From NCBI RefSeq assembly GCF_011516885.1, contig NZ_WOTD01000002.1:101743-165742 (forward strand): a DNA stretch of 64,000 bases, in the 5' to 3' direction. Source of the DNA: Acetobacter lambici (GTDB lineage: Bacteria > Pseudomonadota > Alphaproteobacteria > Acetobacterales > Acetobacteraceae). A program made the translations under genes and the position numbers. Shown here one piece after another: positions 1 through 11,094 of the stretch. The notes beneath the pieces are model-generated. The model saw only the letters and a list, made by a program, of their open reading frames with translations. It had not been told where the DNA came from and did no database searches. Position 1 is the stretch's first letter; each line of letters begins with the position of its first letter.

Positions 1-37
1 CGCTTTTGTCTATCGGCCGGTGTCCGGCAGCCGGCTT

Positions 38-118
38 CCTGAAAAAATATTTTCAGGTGGCACCATACGGCGTTCGGCGGCCACAGGCGCGAGGGTTCTC
101 CTGTCGCGCCTTACCTGT
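38..118 (+). promoter_or_regulatory. structured 5' leader of fusA
   Basis: Two stem-loops lie between the window edge and the fusA ribosome binding site. The first is a perfect 8-bp stem (38-45 with 50-57, loop AATA). The second pairs 86-92 with 104-110 and may extend outward through ACAG at 83-86 and CTGT at 115-118. The GGAGG Shine-Dalgarno (124-128) stays outside both. No U-tract follows the first stem, so it is not an obvious terminator. A regulatory role is inferred from position only. Confidence 0.35.
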
Positions 119-133
119 TTTCTGGAGGTTTTC

Positions 134-2221
<2,088 letters not shown>

Positions 2222-2255
2222 GTTTTTCCTCCTTCGGGTTGAAAAAAGCATCAAG

Positions 2256-2285
2256 GCCGCTTCCCTTCGGGGAGGCGGCTTTTTT
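2256..2285 (+). terminator. rho-independent terminator after fusA
   Basis: A 10-bp stem (GCCGCTTCCC with GGGAGGCGGC, one wobble) closes a TTCG tetraloop and is followed directly by a T6 run. It lies 35 bases after the fusA stop. Confidence 0.9.
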
Positions 2286-2315
2286 GTTGCGTGGTGTGCC
2301 AGATTGTGGTGCGCA

Positions 2316-2362
<47 letters not shown>

Positions 2363-2529
2363 GCAGTCTGGCTGGCATGGCGTATTTAATTTTGAGTTGG
2401 GAAGTCAGGCCAAGAACAGGGAGGAGCGCAAGTAGGGCTTGCCCCCGTGTCCTGTGCGTTACGCTCTGACAGATATGCCCGCTCAGCTAGAAGATGGTGC
2501 GGGCCTTAGCCTTGGTTTGCGTCAGGTCT

Positions 2530-2557
2530 GGCGGCAAACAGGGGGGTGTTTGCCGCC
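2530..2557 (-). terminator. hairpin terminator after the ppc-like gene
   Basis: A perfect 10-bp stem (2530-2539 with 2548-2557) encloses a G-rich 8-base loop, just beyond the stop of the minus-strand ppc-like gene. It lacks a clear U-tract on that strand, so efficiency is uncertain. The rest of 2363-2570 shows nothing else recognisable. Confidence 0.55.
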
Positions 2558-2570
2558 TTTGGTTGGGGTG

Positions 2571-5369
2571 TTAACCAAACTCGCCAATATCGTGCATCAG
2601 CGCCACACTGATTTCGCGCAGGAGTTCGAACATCTGGCCCATGGGGGTAAAGATGTCGCGGTGTTCGCGCACGTAAATCCCTTCTTCGCGCGGGCCGCGA
2701 GGTTCGTGGAAATCCAGATCGGATGGTCCCGTGCCCGTGGGGAAGATGAACTTCATTTCCTTCAGGACGGTTGGAATATCCAGACACAGGATATGCTGCA
2801 TCATCATCTCGTGGTTGAAGCCGCCACGGGGCATGAAGAAGGGAATGCGGCAGGCCAGCAGCCAGATGCGTTCGATCAGCATGATCCGTATGGCGTGCAG
2901 CAGGCGTATGCGCGGCTCGGTGCGGGGGGCATGCTGCCATGCCTCGCGCAGGGCAAGGTGGTCGGCCTGAATGCGGCGGAACATGGTGTGCAGTTCCGCT
3001 GACAGGTTAAGTCCTTCCAGCCCGCTCATAAGGGCCAGAAATGCCTTTTGCCGCTGGGGAGAGGTTTCCTCCGTTGCCCGGTCCAGCCAGAAGCCGGGGT
3101 CCAGCATGCACACAACGCTTTTGAGCACCTTGTCGTCCGAGCAGGTCAGAGCGTGGCGCGCAAAGTCGAGCGCGCGATGGAAGCGCGGGCTGGAGGTGTT
3201 GAGTGTCTCAAATGTTTCGGGGTGGCGCTGGGCGGCGGCCCCCAGACCTTGCAGGGTGTTGGCGCACCAGCCAAGCTGCTGAAGAATGGCGTTGTTGGGT
3301 ATGGCCCGCAACTGGCTCGGGTGCGTGATCCGGCTACGTGTTGCAGCCTCCGCACTCTGGCGTGCAGGTGGGCGTGAGCCGGTGCGGTCAATCAGCGATG
3401 GGCCAAATGCCCCCAGCAGGGCTGCGTAGCCGGGGTCGGCTACAAGCCCTTTCATGTTGTCGATCACGCTGGAGAAGAAGTCGGCCGAAAAATCCGGGTG
3501 GTCGTAAATCGGGTCGCTTTTCTGCTGGTTGCTGAGGAACAGGTTTTCCGCAATGGTAGCCATGGTGGCGGTGGCCAGTTCGGGGCTACCGAACAGCAGG
3601 TAACCGTCCCCTCCCTGAAAAGCGGTTTCCTCACGGCAATGGATATTGGAGCCTTCAAAACGTTTCCGCACATGGGCGGGGGAGAGGTAGTCCAGCCGGT
3701 CAGCCATGCGGAACGGGTGCGCCCCACGGCCTATGCTCTCGCCGTGCGTGTCAAAGAACACGACTTCAACATCGCTCAGGTCCCAGCGTACCAGCAGGTC
3801 ATGAATATGCAGGCGCAGGCGTTCGATCTGGTAGGAGGCTGCAAGCTGGCCGATATAACGCCCCGAATCCGAATAGCCGAACTGGAAGCATATCCGCCCG
3901 ACGCGCCGCACGTAGTCGCGCCATGTGGGGGAGCGGAGCGCTTCCTCCACAATATGTTCACCGTTGACCAGGGCATCTTCTGTTTCAAACAGCGGCGAAA
4001 TTTCAATGCGGTCGGCAACGCCAAAATAGGTCGCAATCCATAGTGCCGTCAGCAGGGTGTAACCTGTTTCGGTCTCGGCAATCAGGAATCTTACGGGGGT
4101 GTCGGAATCCACGTATTTGACAATCTGGGCGATTGTCATCATCAGCCGCCCGGCGGACGAGGGGTCGCTGAGCAGTGCGCCAAAGTCCACCGGCACGGGG
4201 GTTACGCTTTCCAGCGCGTCGTTTACGCGGTTGAGCAGGGCGCGGCGTTGGGCGGGGTTGGTCGGGTCGTCCAGCAGGTTCAGCTTCTGGCGCACAAAGT
4301 TGTGGATCTGGCTGGCGTTGAGCCGCACATGCGTGTGGGCCAGCCCAAGGCCGTGCGCCATAAACCCGGCACGTGCCACAGCCAGCGGCAGTTGGGCGGA
4401 CGGGGGGGCTGCCTCTATGGCGGCCTGCAACAGGGCGTTCAGGTCGGAGGCGGCCGTGAGTGCTGTGGTGCGGCCATTCACCAGTAGTTCCGCAAAGCGG
4501 GCCACGGCCTGACCGTCCGTAGCACCATTGGGCACGGCGGTAATCTGGGCCTTCACGCAGTCTATGGCTTTTTGCAGCGTTTCGCTCAGTTCGGGGGCGA
4601 GAACGCCTTCATGCGCAATCTGGCATTCCAGCCGCATAAGCTGGAACAGCTTCATGCGCAGGCGCAGGCGCAATGTGTCCCACCAGCCGATGTCGGTCCG
4701 GCCGTCCGTATCGTACCCGACCCAGCTTGTGGCGACGATGGGGCAGGGGGAGAGTGTGCTCCATGCATCGGGCCATGTGTTTTTTGCGGTGGCAAGGAGT
4801 GCGGTGTTCAACTGGTCTATGGCGTCGCGCGCACGGGTAATGGCTTGTGCGGCCAGCGTGAACTCTTCTTCCAGCGTTGGGTGAACACTGCGGCGGTGCG
4901 AAGCAAAAAAAGGTGCTGTTTCAGGCGGAATGTCGAGAGAGGCGCTCTGGGCCAGCGCCTCATAAACCGGGTTGCTCAGAGCAAAGGTCGGGTGGGCCGT
5001 AAATACGGCGGCAAAACGGATGGAGGAGACAAGCTGGCTGTAGGCCGCGAATGTGGGGGACGGCAGATTTGCGCAGAGCTGCTCGGCAACATGGCGCAGT
5101 TTGTCCTGTGCGGTGTCCAGTGCTGCACCGCCCACGTAGCGGTGCAGGCGGCGCGAGCGGCTTAAAAAAGCCTGATCACGCAGGGTGCGTACCAGTTGGG
5201 TCACATCCTCAAACGTGATGGCTCCGCTTTCCAGCGCATCACTCAGCCGCAGGGCCGTGCCCATAACGGGGTTGGTGCCTTCCGCCGGGGTGCCGGTGGA
5301 GGACATGTTGGCAATGGAGGCGAGCACGCTCCCGATGCGAGGGGGAAGGGAAGAAAAGTCCGTGTTCAT
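2571..5369 (-). CDS. ppc: divergent phosphoenolpyruvate carboxylase-like protein
   Basis: PEP carboxylase adds bicarbonate to PEP to make oxaloacetate, a main anaplerotic reaction. The 932-residue length and several blocks match the family: TAHPT (residues 124-128), SPLFET (458-463), GYSDS (498-502) and GESIGRGAHP (543-552). Key positions differ from the textbook E. coli enzyme as I align it. The Lys of GYSDSAKD is Arg (GYSDSGRY). The catalytic FHGRGG loop reads FDTHGE, losing the His and Arg. The family's terminal QNTG is absent and the chain ends in DIGEFG. TAHPT is followed by Phe rather than Glu. The fold is therefore well supported while activity is not. It may represent an alphaproteobacterial variant subfamily that still works as PEPC. 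It is divergent from the DUF445 gene. A weak AAGGA lies about 13 bases before the ATG. Confidence 0.8.
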   Translation of the reverse strand: MNTDFSSLPPRIGSVLASIANMSSTGTPAEGTNPVMGTALRLSDALESGAITFEDVTQLVRTLRDQAFLSRSRRLHRYVGGAALDTAQDKLRHVAEQLCANLPSPTFAAYSQLVSSIRFAAVFTAHPTFALSNPVYEALAQSASLDIPPETAPFFASHRRSVHPTLEEEFTLAAQAITRARDAIDQLNTALLATAKNTWPDAWSTLSPCPIVATSWVGYDTDGRTDIGWWDTLRLRLRMKLFQLMRLECQIAHEGVLAPELSETLQKAIDCVKAQITAVPNGATDGQAVARFAELLVNGRTTALTAASDLNALLQAAIEAAPPSAQLPLAVARAGFMAHGLGLAHTHVRLNASQIHNFVRQKLNLLDDPTNPAQRRALLNRVNDALESVTPVPVDFGALLSDPSSAGRLMMTIAQIVKYVDSDTPVRFLIAETETGYTLLTALWIATYFGVADRIEISPLFETEDALVNGEHIVEEALRSPTWRDYVRRVGRICFQFGYSDSGRYIGQLAASYQIERLRLHIHDLLVRWDLSDVEVVFFDTHGESIGRGAHPFRMADRLDYLSPAHVRKRFEGSNIHCREETAFQGGDGYLLFGSPELATATMATIAENLFLSNQQKSDPIYDHPDFSADFFSSVIDNMKGLVADPGYAALLGAFGPSLIDRTGSRPPARQSAEAATRSRITHPSQLRAIPNNAILQQLGWCANTLQGLGAAAQRHPETFETLNTSSPRFHRALDFARHALTCSDDKVLKSVVCMLDPGFWLDRATEETSPQRQKAFLALMSGLEGLNLSAELHTMFRRIQADHLALREAWQHAPRTEPRIRLLHAIRIMLIERIWLLACRIPFFMPRGGFNHEMMMQHILCLDIPTVLKEMKFIFPTGTGPSDLDFHEPRGPREEGIYVREHRDIFTPMGQMFELLREISVALMHDIGEFG

Positions 5370-5518
5370 GGCGCGCTCTATATCCTTGCGGATTGAATCG
5401 GAAAAGAAACAAAACGGTCGGGCAACAATTTATTCGTCAGCTTTCCATGTCTGCTTTATGTGCGCAACCGCCTCACGCACACTTGGGGTGGCGGAGGTGG
5501 AGTGCTATTCATGATCGC

Positions 5519-6817
5519 ATGACAGCGCATACCGACACGGAAGGGGACATCGCCGCCCGGCAGACACTCCGGCGATACCAGAATGCAGCCACCGGGCTGC
5601 TGGTGCTGATGGGGGGGCTGACCGTTGTCGGTTACGCTGCTCCTGCCGCTGGCTGGGTTGAGGATGGTTTTTTTCTGGAGATGTTCCGCGCGGGCGCGCG
5701 GGCGGGTGTTGTTGGGGGGGTGGCTGACTGGTTTGCGGTAGTGGCCCTGTTCCGCCATCCGTTAGGCTTGCCCATTCCGCACACTGCGATCCTGTCCGCA
5801 CAGAAGGACCGCCTTGCCCGCGCCCTTGGCCGCTTTGTGGCCTCTCAGGTGTTTACGGCCAAGGAGGTGGAGCGTGTTCTGGCCAAGGTGGATGTGCCCG
5901 GATTTATTGCCAATCTGCTGGAGGACCCCGCAACGCAGGATGCGGTTGTGGGGGCCATGGCCCGCTCCATGCCGCAGCTGCTGGACCGACTGGAGGATGG
6001 CAGGGCCAGCAATGCCATAGGCCGGATTATGCCTGGCCTGCTGGGGGGGAGCGATCTTTCTCCCGTTATTGCCAAGGCGTTGCGCAGTCTGGTCGATGAT
6101 GACCGGCATCAGGAGGTGCTGTCCTACTTCCTTAGCCAGCTCAAGGATGGGCTGAAGGCCAAGGAAGGTGCCCTGCGAGACATGATCGAGGAGCGCGTGC
6201 GTGAGCAGGGGGGGCGTATTCTGGGCTGGGCTATTGGCGGTTCCATTGCCACCAAGGTGCTGACAGCTGCAGCGCAGGAACTGGACCGAATCGACCCTGA
6301 AAATTCCAGCCTGCGCGAAGGCTTTACAAGCTGGGTCAGACTCCAGATCGACCGGATAGAAACCGACCCCGAACGTGGGCGGGAGTTTACGCAGGCGGTC
6401 ACGTCCGTACTCTCGCACGAAAGTGTTGTGGGTTGGTGGGGCGATATCTGGCTGCGTTTCCGGCGCATGGTGGAAGCCGATGTGGAAGATCCGCAGGGAC
6501 GCACGGCCTGTCTGCTGCGTGATGCGCTGGGCCGCATGGCGGGGCAGTTGCGGAACGATGATGTGTTGCGCCAGCGCATAGTGGAGCGTGTGGACGGCAC
6601 AATTGGCAAAGCCCTGCCGTTTGTGCGCGACCAGATGGCCGAATTTATTGCCCGTGTGGTGTCCGGCTGGAACGCGGTGGAAATTGCGGAAAAGCTGGAA
6701 CTGCGCGTGGGCAAGGACCTTCAGTTCATTCGGTTTAACGGTACATTGGTCGGGTTTGCCGTGGGCGCTCTGCTGTTTGCGGCGCTGAGGCTGACGTTTG
6801 GTATTAACGCCCAGTAA
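5519..6817 (+). CDS. DUF445 family membrane-anchored protein
   Basis: This is a member of the DUF445 (YjiN-like) family, whose biochemical role is not established. A hydrophobic segment near the N-terminus (around LLVLMGGLTVVGYAA) is followed by the family signature around GGVADWFAVVALFRHPLG, a long amphipathic middle region, and a C-terminal membrane segment (LVGFAVGALLFAALR). I start it at ATG 5519 (432 residues), where the sequence becomes family-like. A longer in-frame start at 5393 would add 42 residues overlapping the ppc upstream region. A GGAGG-rich stretch lies at 5491-5501, rather far from the start. It is divergent from the ppc-like gene, and no linked function can be inferred. Confidence 0.85.
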   Translation: MTAHTDTEGDIAARQTLRRYQNAATGLLVLMGGLTVVGYAAPAAGWVEDGFFLEMFRAGARAGVVGGVADWFAVVALFRHPLGLPIPHTAILSAQKDRLARALGRFVASQVFTAKEVERVLAKVDVPGFIANLLEDPATQDAVVGAMARSMPQLLDRLEDGRASNAIGRIMPGLLGGSDLSPVIAKALRSLVDDDRHQEVLSYFLSQLKDGLKAKEGALRDMIEERVREQGGRILGWAIGGSIATKVLTAAAQELDRIDPENSSLREGFTSWVRLQIDRIETDPERGREFTQAVTSVLSHESVVGWWGDIWLRFRRMVEADVEDPQGRTACLLRDALGRMAGQLRNDDVLRQRIVERVDGTIGKALPFVRDQMAEFIARVVSGWNAVEIAEKLELRVGKDLQFIRFNGTLVGFAVGALLFAALRLTFGINAQ

Positions 6818-7080
6818 ATTTTCTTTTTTGTGCCAACTGCCTTCGAGGGCGGCAAAAGTTGGTCGCATGGCACTTGAGCGGATATGGAAAGGCTTGTGTC
6901 GCAGGGATGAGCGTAAGCTTGGCTTAAAGGCAGCCTTGCAGGGCACCGCAGATCACATATGCGTTGAAAGGCCGGGGCTGGCTGCCTGTAACAGGAGGTT
7001 TTGGGTTGACGTTGGCACCGCTAGTCGCCATGTATCCGAAACAGGACCATTCAGGTCTTTAATTAGGTGAAAGCCGGATT
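6818..7080. other. noncoding region upstream of the SUF operon
   Basis: No gene is visible in these 263 bases. They contain a TTGACG -35-like hexamer at 7006-7011 without a convincing -10 at standard spacing, and the inverted repeat listed separately. The operon promoter must lie here. Confidence 0.6.
7043..7059 (+). promoter_or_regulatory. possible operator of the SUF regulator
   Basis: The inverted repeat GACC-N5-GGTC at 7045-7057, with a flanking A-T and a wobble pair, lies 24-38 bases before the start codon of the Rrf2-type regulator. Autoregulation is common for IscR/SufR-type proteins, so this is a plausible operator. It does not match an IscR consensus well. Confidence 0.3.
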
Positions 7081-7545
7081 ATGCTGAAACTTTCCCGTCT
7101 GGCGGACTATGCGATCGTCATACTTGTTAAACTGGGAGAACAGGACGGCGTGGTGACATCCCCAGCCCTTGCCGTCATTACCGGTGTGCCCGAACCTACG
7201 GTCGCCAAGGTGCTCAAGGTTTTGTCAGCGCATGGTTTTGTGTTGTCCCAGCGTGGCGCAAAGGGTGGTTATCGTCTGGCCCGGTCTTTGGCGGATATGT
7301 CTGTTGCCAGCGTTATTGCCGCAGTCGATGGTCAGATCGCCCTGACCGCCTGCGTTGGCGGTCGTGAGTGCGATACCGGGCTGTCCTGCGGTCTGTGCGG
7401 TAGCTGGGACGTTATCAATACGGCAATACGCTCTACGCTTGAGGGAATTTCGCTGGAGAGCATGCGCCCCAAGGAGGCATGCCCCACGGTTCTCTCCCAG
7501 ATCAACAAGCTCAACGCGCCCCACACAGTACGGGAAGGAGCCTGA
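7081..7545 (+). CDS. Rrf2-family Fe-S cluster assembly transcription regulator (SufR/IscR type)
   Basis: This 154-residue winged-helix regulator begins MLKLSRLADYAIVIL, the Rrf2 signature. It carries cysteines at residues 91, 97, 103 and 106 (spacing CX5CX5CX2C), expected to hold a [2Fe-2S] cluster that senses Fe-S status. Residues 38-65 form the recognition helix and wing (EPTVAKVLK, QRGAKGGYRL). It is the first gene of the SUF operon, with only 3 bases before sufB, so it probably controls its own operon. AGGTGAAAG precedes the ATG. Whether it acts as repressor or activator cannot be read from the sequence. Confidence 0.92.
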   Translation: MLKLSRLADYAIVILVKLGEQDGVVTSPALAVITGVPEPTVAKVLKVLSAHGFVLSQRGAKGGYRLARSLADMSVASVIAAVDGQIALTACVGGRECDTGLSCGLCGSWDVINTAIRSTLEGISLESMRPKEACPTVLSQINKLNAPHTVREGA

Positions 7546-7548
7546 ACA

Positions 7549-9033
7549 ATGCCAGCAGTCACACAAACGCGCGAAGCCGTCGAAAAGCTGGGTCAGTCCA
7601 CGTACAAATGGGGCTTTGAGACCGATATTGAAATGGACATGGCTCCCAAAGGGCTGAATGAGGACATTATCCGTCTGATTTCCAGCCGTAAGGAAGAGCC
7701 CGAATGGATGCTGGAATGGCGTCTGGCCGCCTATAAAACATGGCAGGCCATGACCGAGCCCAAATGGGCCAAGGTCGGCTACCCCCCCATTGATTATCAG
7801 GACGCGCATTACTACGCGGCTCCGCTTAAAAAGCCCGGCCCCAAATCCTTGGACGAGGTGGACCCCGAACTCCTGCGCACATACGAAAAACTGGGCATTC
7901 CCCTGCATGAACAGGCCATGCTGGCCGGGGTGGAAGTGCCTGAGGGCGAGCGCATGCCCGTGGCCGTGGATGCGGTGTTTGACAGCGTGTCCGTTGCCAC
8001 CACCTTCCGCAAGACGCTGGAGGAAGCAGGGGTCATCTTCTGCCCGATTTCCGAGGCGGTGAAGGAACACCCCGATCTGGTGCGCAAGTATCTGGGCACG
8101 GTTGTGCCCGCGGGGGATAACTTCTTTTCCGCGCTCAATTCCGCCGTGTTTACGGATGGTTCGTTTGTGTACGTGCCCAAAGGGGTGCGTTGCCCCATGG
8201 AACTGTCCACCTACTTCCGCATCAATGCCAAAAATACCGGGCAGTTCGAGCGCACGCTGATTGTGGTGGAGGAGGGGGCGTCTGTTTCCTACCTTGAGGG
8301 CTGCACGGCCCCCATGCGTGATGAAAACCAGCTCCACGCCGCTGTTGTGGAACTTGTGGCCATGGATGATGCCTCCATCAAATACTCCACGGTGCAGAAC
8401 TGGTATCCGGGGGATGAGGACGGGCGGGGTGGCATTTACAACTTTGTGACCAAACGCGGCATATGCCGTGGCGCGCGCTCCAAAATATCCTGGACGCAGG
8501 TGGAAACAGGGTCCGCCATTACGTGGAAGTATCCATCCTGCATTCTGCAAGGCGAAGGTTCGGTGGGCGAGTTCTATTCCGTAGCCGTTACCAATAACCG
8601 TCAGCAGGCCGATACCGGCACCAAGATGATCCATCTTGGCCGCAATACGCGCTCCACCATTATTGCCAAAACCATTAGTGCGGGCCGTTCAGACAGCACC
8701 TATCGTGGGTTGGTGCGGGTGCAGCCCAAGGCGTCTGGCGCACGGAACTTTACCCAGTGCGATAGCCTGCTGATTGGTGACCAGTGTGGGGCACACACCG
8801 TGCCTTATATTGAGAGCCGCAACATGAATGCGCGCATTGAGCACGAAGCAACAACATCCAAAATTTCAGAAGACCAACTGTTTTACTGCCGCCAGCGTGG
8901 CCTGTCCGAGGAAGACGCCGTCGGCCTGATCGTAAACGGTTTTTGCCGTGATGTTCTGAAGGAACTCCCCATGGAGTTTGCCGTGGAAGCGCAAAAACTG
9001 TTGCAGATCAGCCTTGAAGGCAGCGTGGGTTAA
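7549..9033 (+). CDS. sufB: Fe-S cluster assembly scaffold SufB
   Basis: SufB is the core scaffold of the SufBC2D complex on which nascent Fe-S clusters are built from desulfurase-derived sulfur. The 494-residue protein shows the family's N-terminal YKWGF block, the [12 protein letters not shown] region, the LEGCTAP segment, and a C-terminal beta-helix part with CDSLLIG and the [10 protein letters not shown] motif before the SEEDA helix. It lies 3 bases after the regulator and 13 bases before sufC, which is consistent with a fixed complex. The SUF operon is the only Fe-S assembly system in this window; no isc genes are seen. Confidence 0.97.
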   Translation: MPAVTQTREAVEKLGQSTYKWGFETDIEMDMAPKGLNEDIIRLISSRKEEPEWMLEWRLAAYKTWQAMTEPKWAKVGYPPIDYQDAHYYAAPLKKPGPKSLDEVDPELLRTYEKLGIPLHEQAMLAGVEVPEGERMPVAVDAVFDSVSVATTFRKTLEEAGVIFCPISEAVKEHPDLVRKYLGTVVPAGDNFFSALNSAVFTDGSFVYVPKGVRCPMELSTYFRINAKNTGQFERTLIVVEEGASVSYLEGCTAPMRDENQLHAAVVELVAMDDASIKYSTVQNWYPGDEDGRGGIYNFVTKRGICRGARSKISWTQVETGSAITWKYPSCILQGEGSVGEFYSVAVTNNRQQADTGTKMIHLGRNTRSTIIAKTISAGRSDSTYRGLVRVQPKASGARNFTQCDSLLIGDQCGAHTVPYIESRNMNARIEHEATTSKISEDQLFYCRQRGLSEEDAVGLIVNGFCRDVLKELPMEFAVEAQKLLQISLEGSVG

Positions 9034-9046
9034 GGGAGAGCAGAGT

Positions 9047-9817
9047 ATGAGCCAGTTTTTGGAAATTTCGGGTCTGTGCGCACAAATTGACGCCGATGGA
9101 CAGGAAAAGCAGATTCTGCGTGGCGTGGATCTGAGCATCCCGCCGGGTGAAGTGCACGTGATCATGGGGCCTAACGGGTCCGGCAAATCAACACTCTCCT
9201 ACGTTCTGGCTGGACGGGAGGACTACGAGGTAACGGCAGGTACGGCTACCTTCCATGGGCAGAATCTGCTGGCCATGGAGCCGGAGGAGCGGGCCGCTGC
9301 CGGGCTTTTTCTGGCTTTTCAGTCCCCTATCGAACTGCCGGGTGTGAACAACGCCAACTTCTTGCGTACGGCTGTTAATGCCGTGCGGCGTGCGCGTGGG
9401 CTGGAGGAGCTGGACGCCGTTGCGTTCCTTAAAATGGCGCGCGAGGCAGCCAAGGCGCTTTCCATGGCGCCGGACATGCTTAAGCGGAACGTGAATGTCG
9501 GTTTTTCGGGTGGGGAGAAAAAACGCAACGAAGTGTTGCAGATGACCCTTCTCCAGCCGACCTTTGCCATTCTGGACGAAACGGATAGCGGGCTGGATGT
9601 GGATGCCCTGCGTATTGTGGCCGAAGGTGTCAACCGCCTGCGGGCCCCCACGTTCTCGGCGCTGGTGATCACACACCACCAGAAGCTGCTGGATTATCTG
9701 GTGCCTGACCGTATTCACGTTATGGCACGGGGGCGGATCATTCTTTCTGGCGGGCCAGAGCTTGCGCGCCAGATTGATCAGGAAGGCTACACCAAGTTTC
9801 TGGCGGAGGTGGCGTGA
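9047..9817 (+). CDS. sufC: Fe-S assembly ATPase SufC
   Basis: SufC is a soluble ABC-type ATPase that binds SufB and SufD and powers conformational change in the scaffold. The Walker A motif GPNGSGKST, the SufC-type Q-loop (LAFQSPIELPGV), the ABC signature (FSGGEKKRNE) and Walker B (FAILDETDSGLDVD) are all present in 256 residues. The start at 9047 is preceded by GGGAGAG. The stop overlaps the sufD start (GTGA), so the two genes are translationally coupled. Confidence 0.97.
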   Translation: MSQFLEISGLCAQIDADGQEKQILRGVDLSIPPGEVHVIMGPNGSGKSTLSYVLAGREDYEVTAGTATFHGQNLLAMEPEERAAAGLFLAFQSPIELPGVNNANFLRTAVNAVRRARGLEELDAVAFLKMAREAAKALSMAPDMLKRNVNVGFSGGEKKRNEVLQMTLLQPTFAILDETDSGLDVDALRIVAEGVNRLRAPTFSALVITHHQKLLDYLVPDRIHVMARGRIILSGGPELARQIDQEGYTKFLAEVA

Positions 9818-11094
9818 ACGCACTCAGCAAAGATATGTCCGGCCCGTTGGCGCTGTTTGCAAACAGGCTGAACACCCCTACCGGGGCCGAGCGGCAGTCC
9901 GCTGCCGGGGCTCTGGCCAGAACAGGCCTGCCAGACCGCAAGGTGGAAGCATGGCGCTACACAGCCCTGCGCGCTTTGGGCAAGCAGGATTATGCGGCTC
10001 CGCCCGAGCAGGTGGATGCCAGCACGGTCCGTGCATTGCTGGATGGCGTTTTGCAGGCTCACCCAGCCATGGCGGCCCTGCCGCGTGTGGTGTTTGTCAA
10101 CGGTCGGCACGCTCCCGCATTCAGCGCTTTGCCGGATGATGTTGACCTGTCCTTTTTTGCGCACGAACCCCAGTTTGGCTTGCAGGCGGCACCTGACCGG
10201 GACCCGCTTGTGGCCCTGAACACCGTGCTGGCGGAAGATGGTCTGGTTCTGCGCGTACCCGCCGGGGTGGATGCAGGGCATGTTATGCTCATCTCCTTGG
10301 GGGTTGCGGGGGCGGAGCCGCTTTCTTTCCACCCAAGGCATACGGTTGTTGTGGAAAAAGACGCGCATCTGCGACTGATCTGCGTGCAGGCCGGGCAGGG
10401 AACGTATTTTCACAACCCGGTTATGGATATTCGGGTGGAAGATGGCGCAACGCTTGAACATGTAACGTTGCAGACGGAGGGCGCGCAGGCCATCAGTCTG
10501 GGCACCCTGTATGCCCATGTTGGCCACCAGAGCGTGTATGACAGCTTTGTACTCGGGCTTGGCGGCCTGCTTGTGCGGCACGAGGTTCATGCTCATCTGG
10601 CGGCAACCCGTGGCGAGGTGCATGTGAACGGTGCGCAGCGTCTGGCCGGGCAACAGGTGGGGGATATTACCAGCGTGATCACCCATGCCGCATCGGACTG
10701 CACATCGCGCCAGACCGTGCGTAATGTGCTGGATGGCCATGCGCGGGGTGTTTTTCAGGGTAAGGTGCTGGTTGAGCGGATTGCCCAGAAAACAGACGGC
10801 TACCAGATGAATCAGGCTCTGCTGCTCTCCCCCGATGCGGAGATAGACGCCAAGCCCGAACTCGAAATTTATGCCGATGATGTCCGGTGCAGCCATGGTG
10901 CAACCGTTGGCGCGCTGGATGACGAGCAGCTTTTTTACCTGCGTAGCCGCGGCATACCCGAGCACGAGGCCCGCCAGATTCTGATCGACGCATTTCTGGA
11001 CGAGGCGGTGGCCCTTGTGGTGGACGCAACAGCCCAGACCTTCTGCCGTTCTGTTCTGGCAGCCCGGTTTGCGGGGAAGGGAGAGCCGTCATGA
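9814..11094 (+). CDS. sufD: Fe-S assembly protein SufD
   Basis: SufD is the SufB paralogue and heterodimer partner, involved in iron entry and complex assembly. The 426-residue protein has a diverged N-terminal helical part and a C-terminal beta-helix with the recognisable blocks DISSVI-like (GDITSVITHA), TSRQTVRNVL, FQGKVLV and the SHGATVGALDDEQLFYLRSRG region. It starts at a GTG inside the sufC stop and ends overlapping sufS by 4 bases. The N-terminal third is less conserved, as usual for SufD. Confidence 0.95.
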   Translation: MNALSKDMSGPLALFANRLNTPTGAERQSAAGALARTGLPDRKVEAWRYTALRALGKQDYAAPPEQVDASTVRALLDGVLQAHPAMAALPRVVFVNGRHAPAFSALPDDVDLSFFAHEPQFGLQAAPDRDPLVALNTVLAEDGLVLRVPAGVDAGHVMLISLGVAGAEPLSFHPRHTVVVEKDAHLRLICVQAGQGTYFHNPVMDIRVEDGATLEHVTLQTEGAQAISLGTLYAHVGHQSVYDSFVLGLGGLLVRHEVHAHLAATRGEVHVNGAQRLAGQQVGDITSVITHAASDCTSRQTVRNVLDGHARGVFQGKVLVERIAQKTDGYQMNQALLLSPDAEIDAKPELEIYADDVRCSHGATVGALDDEQLFYLRSRGIPEHEARQILIDAFLDEAVALVVDATAQTFCRSVLAARFAGKGEPS

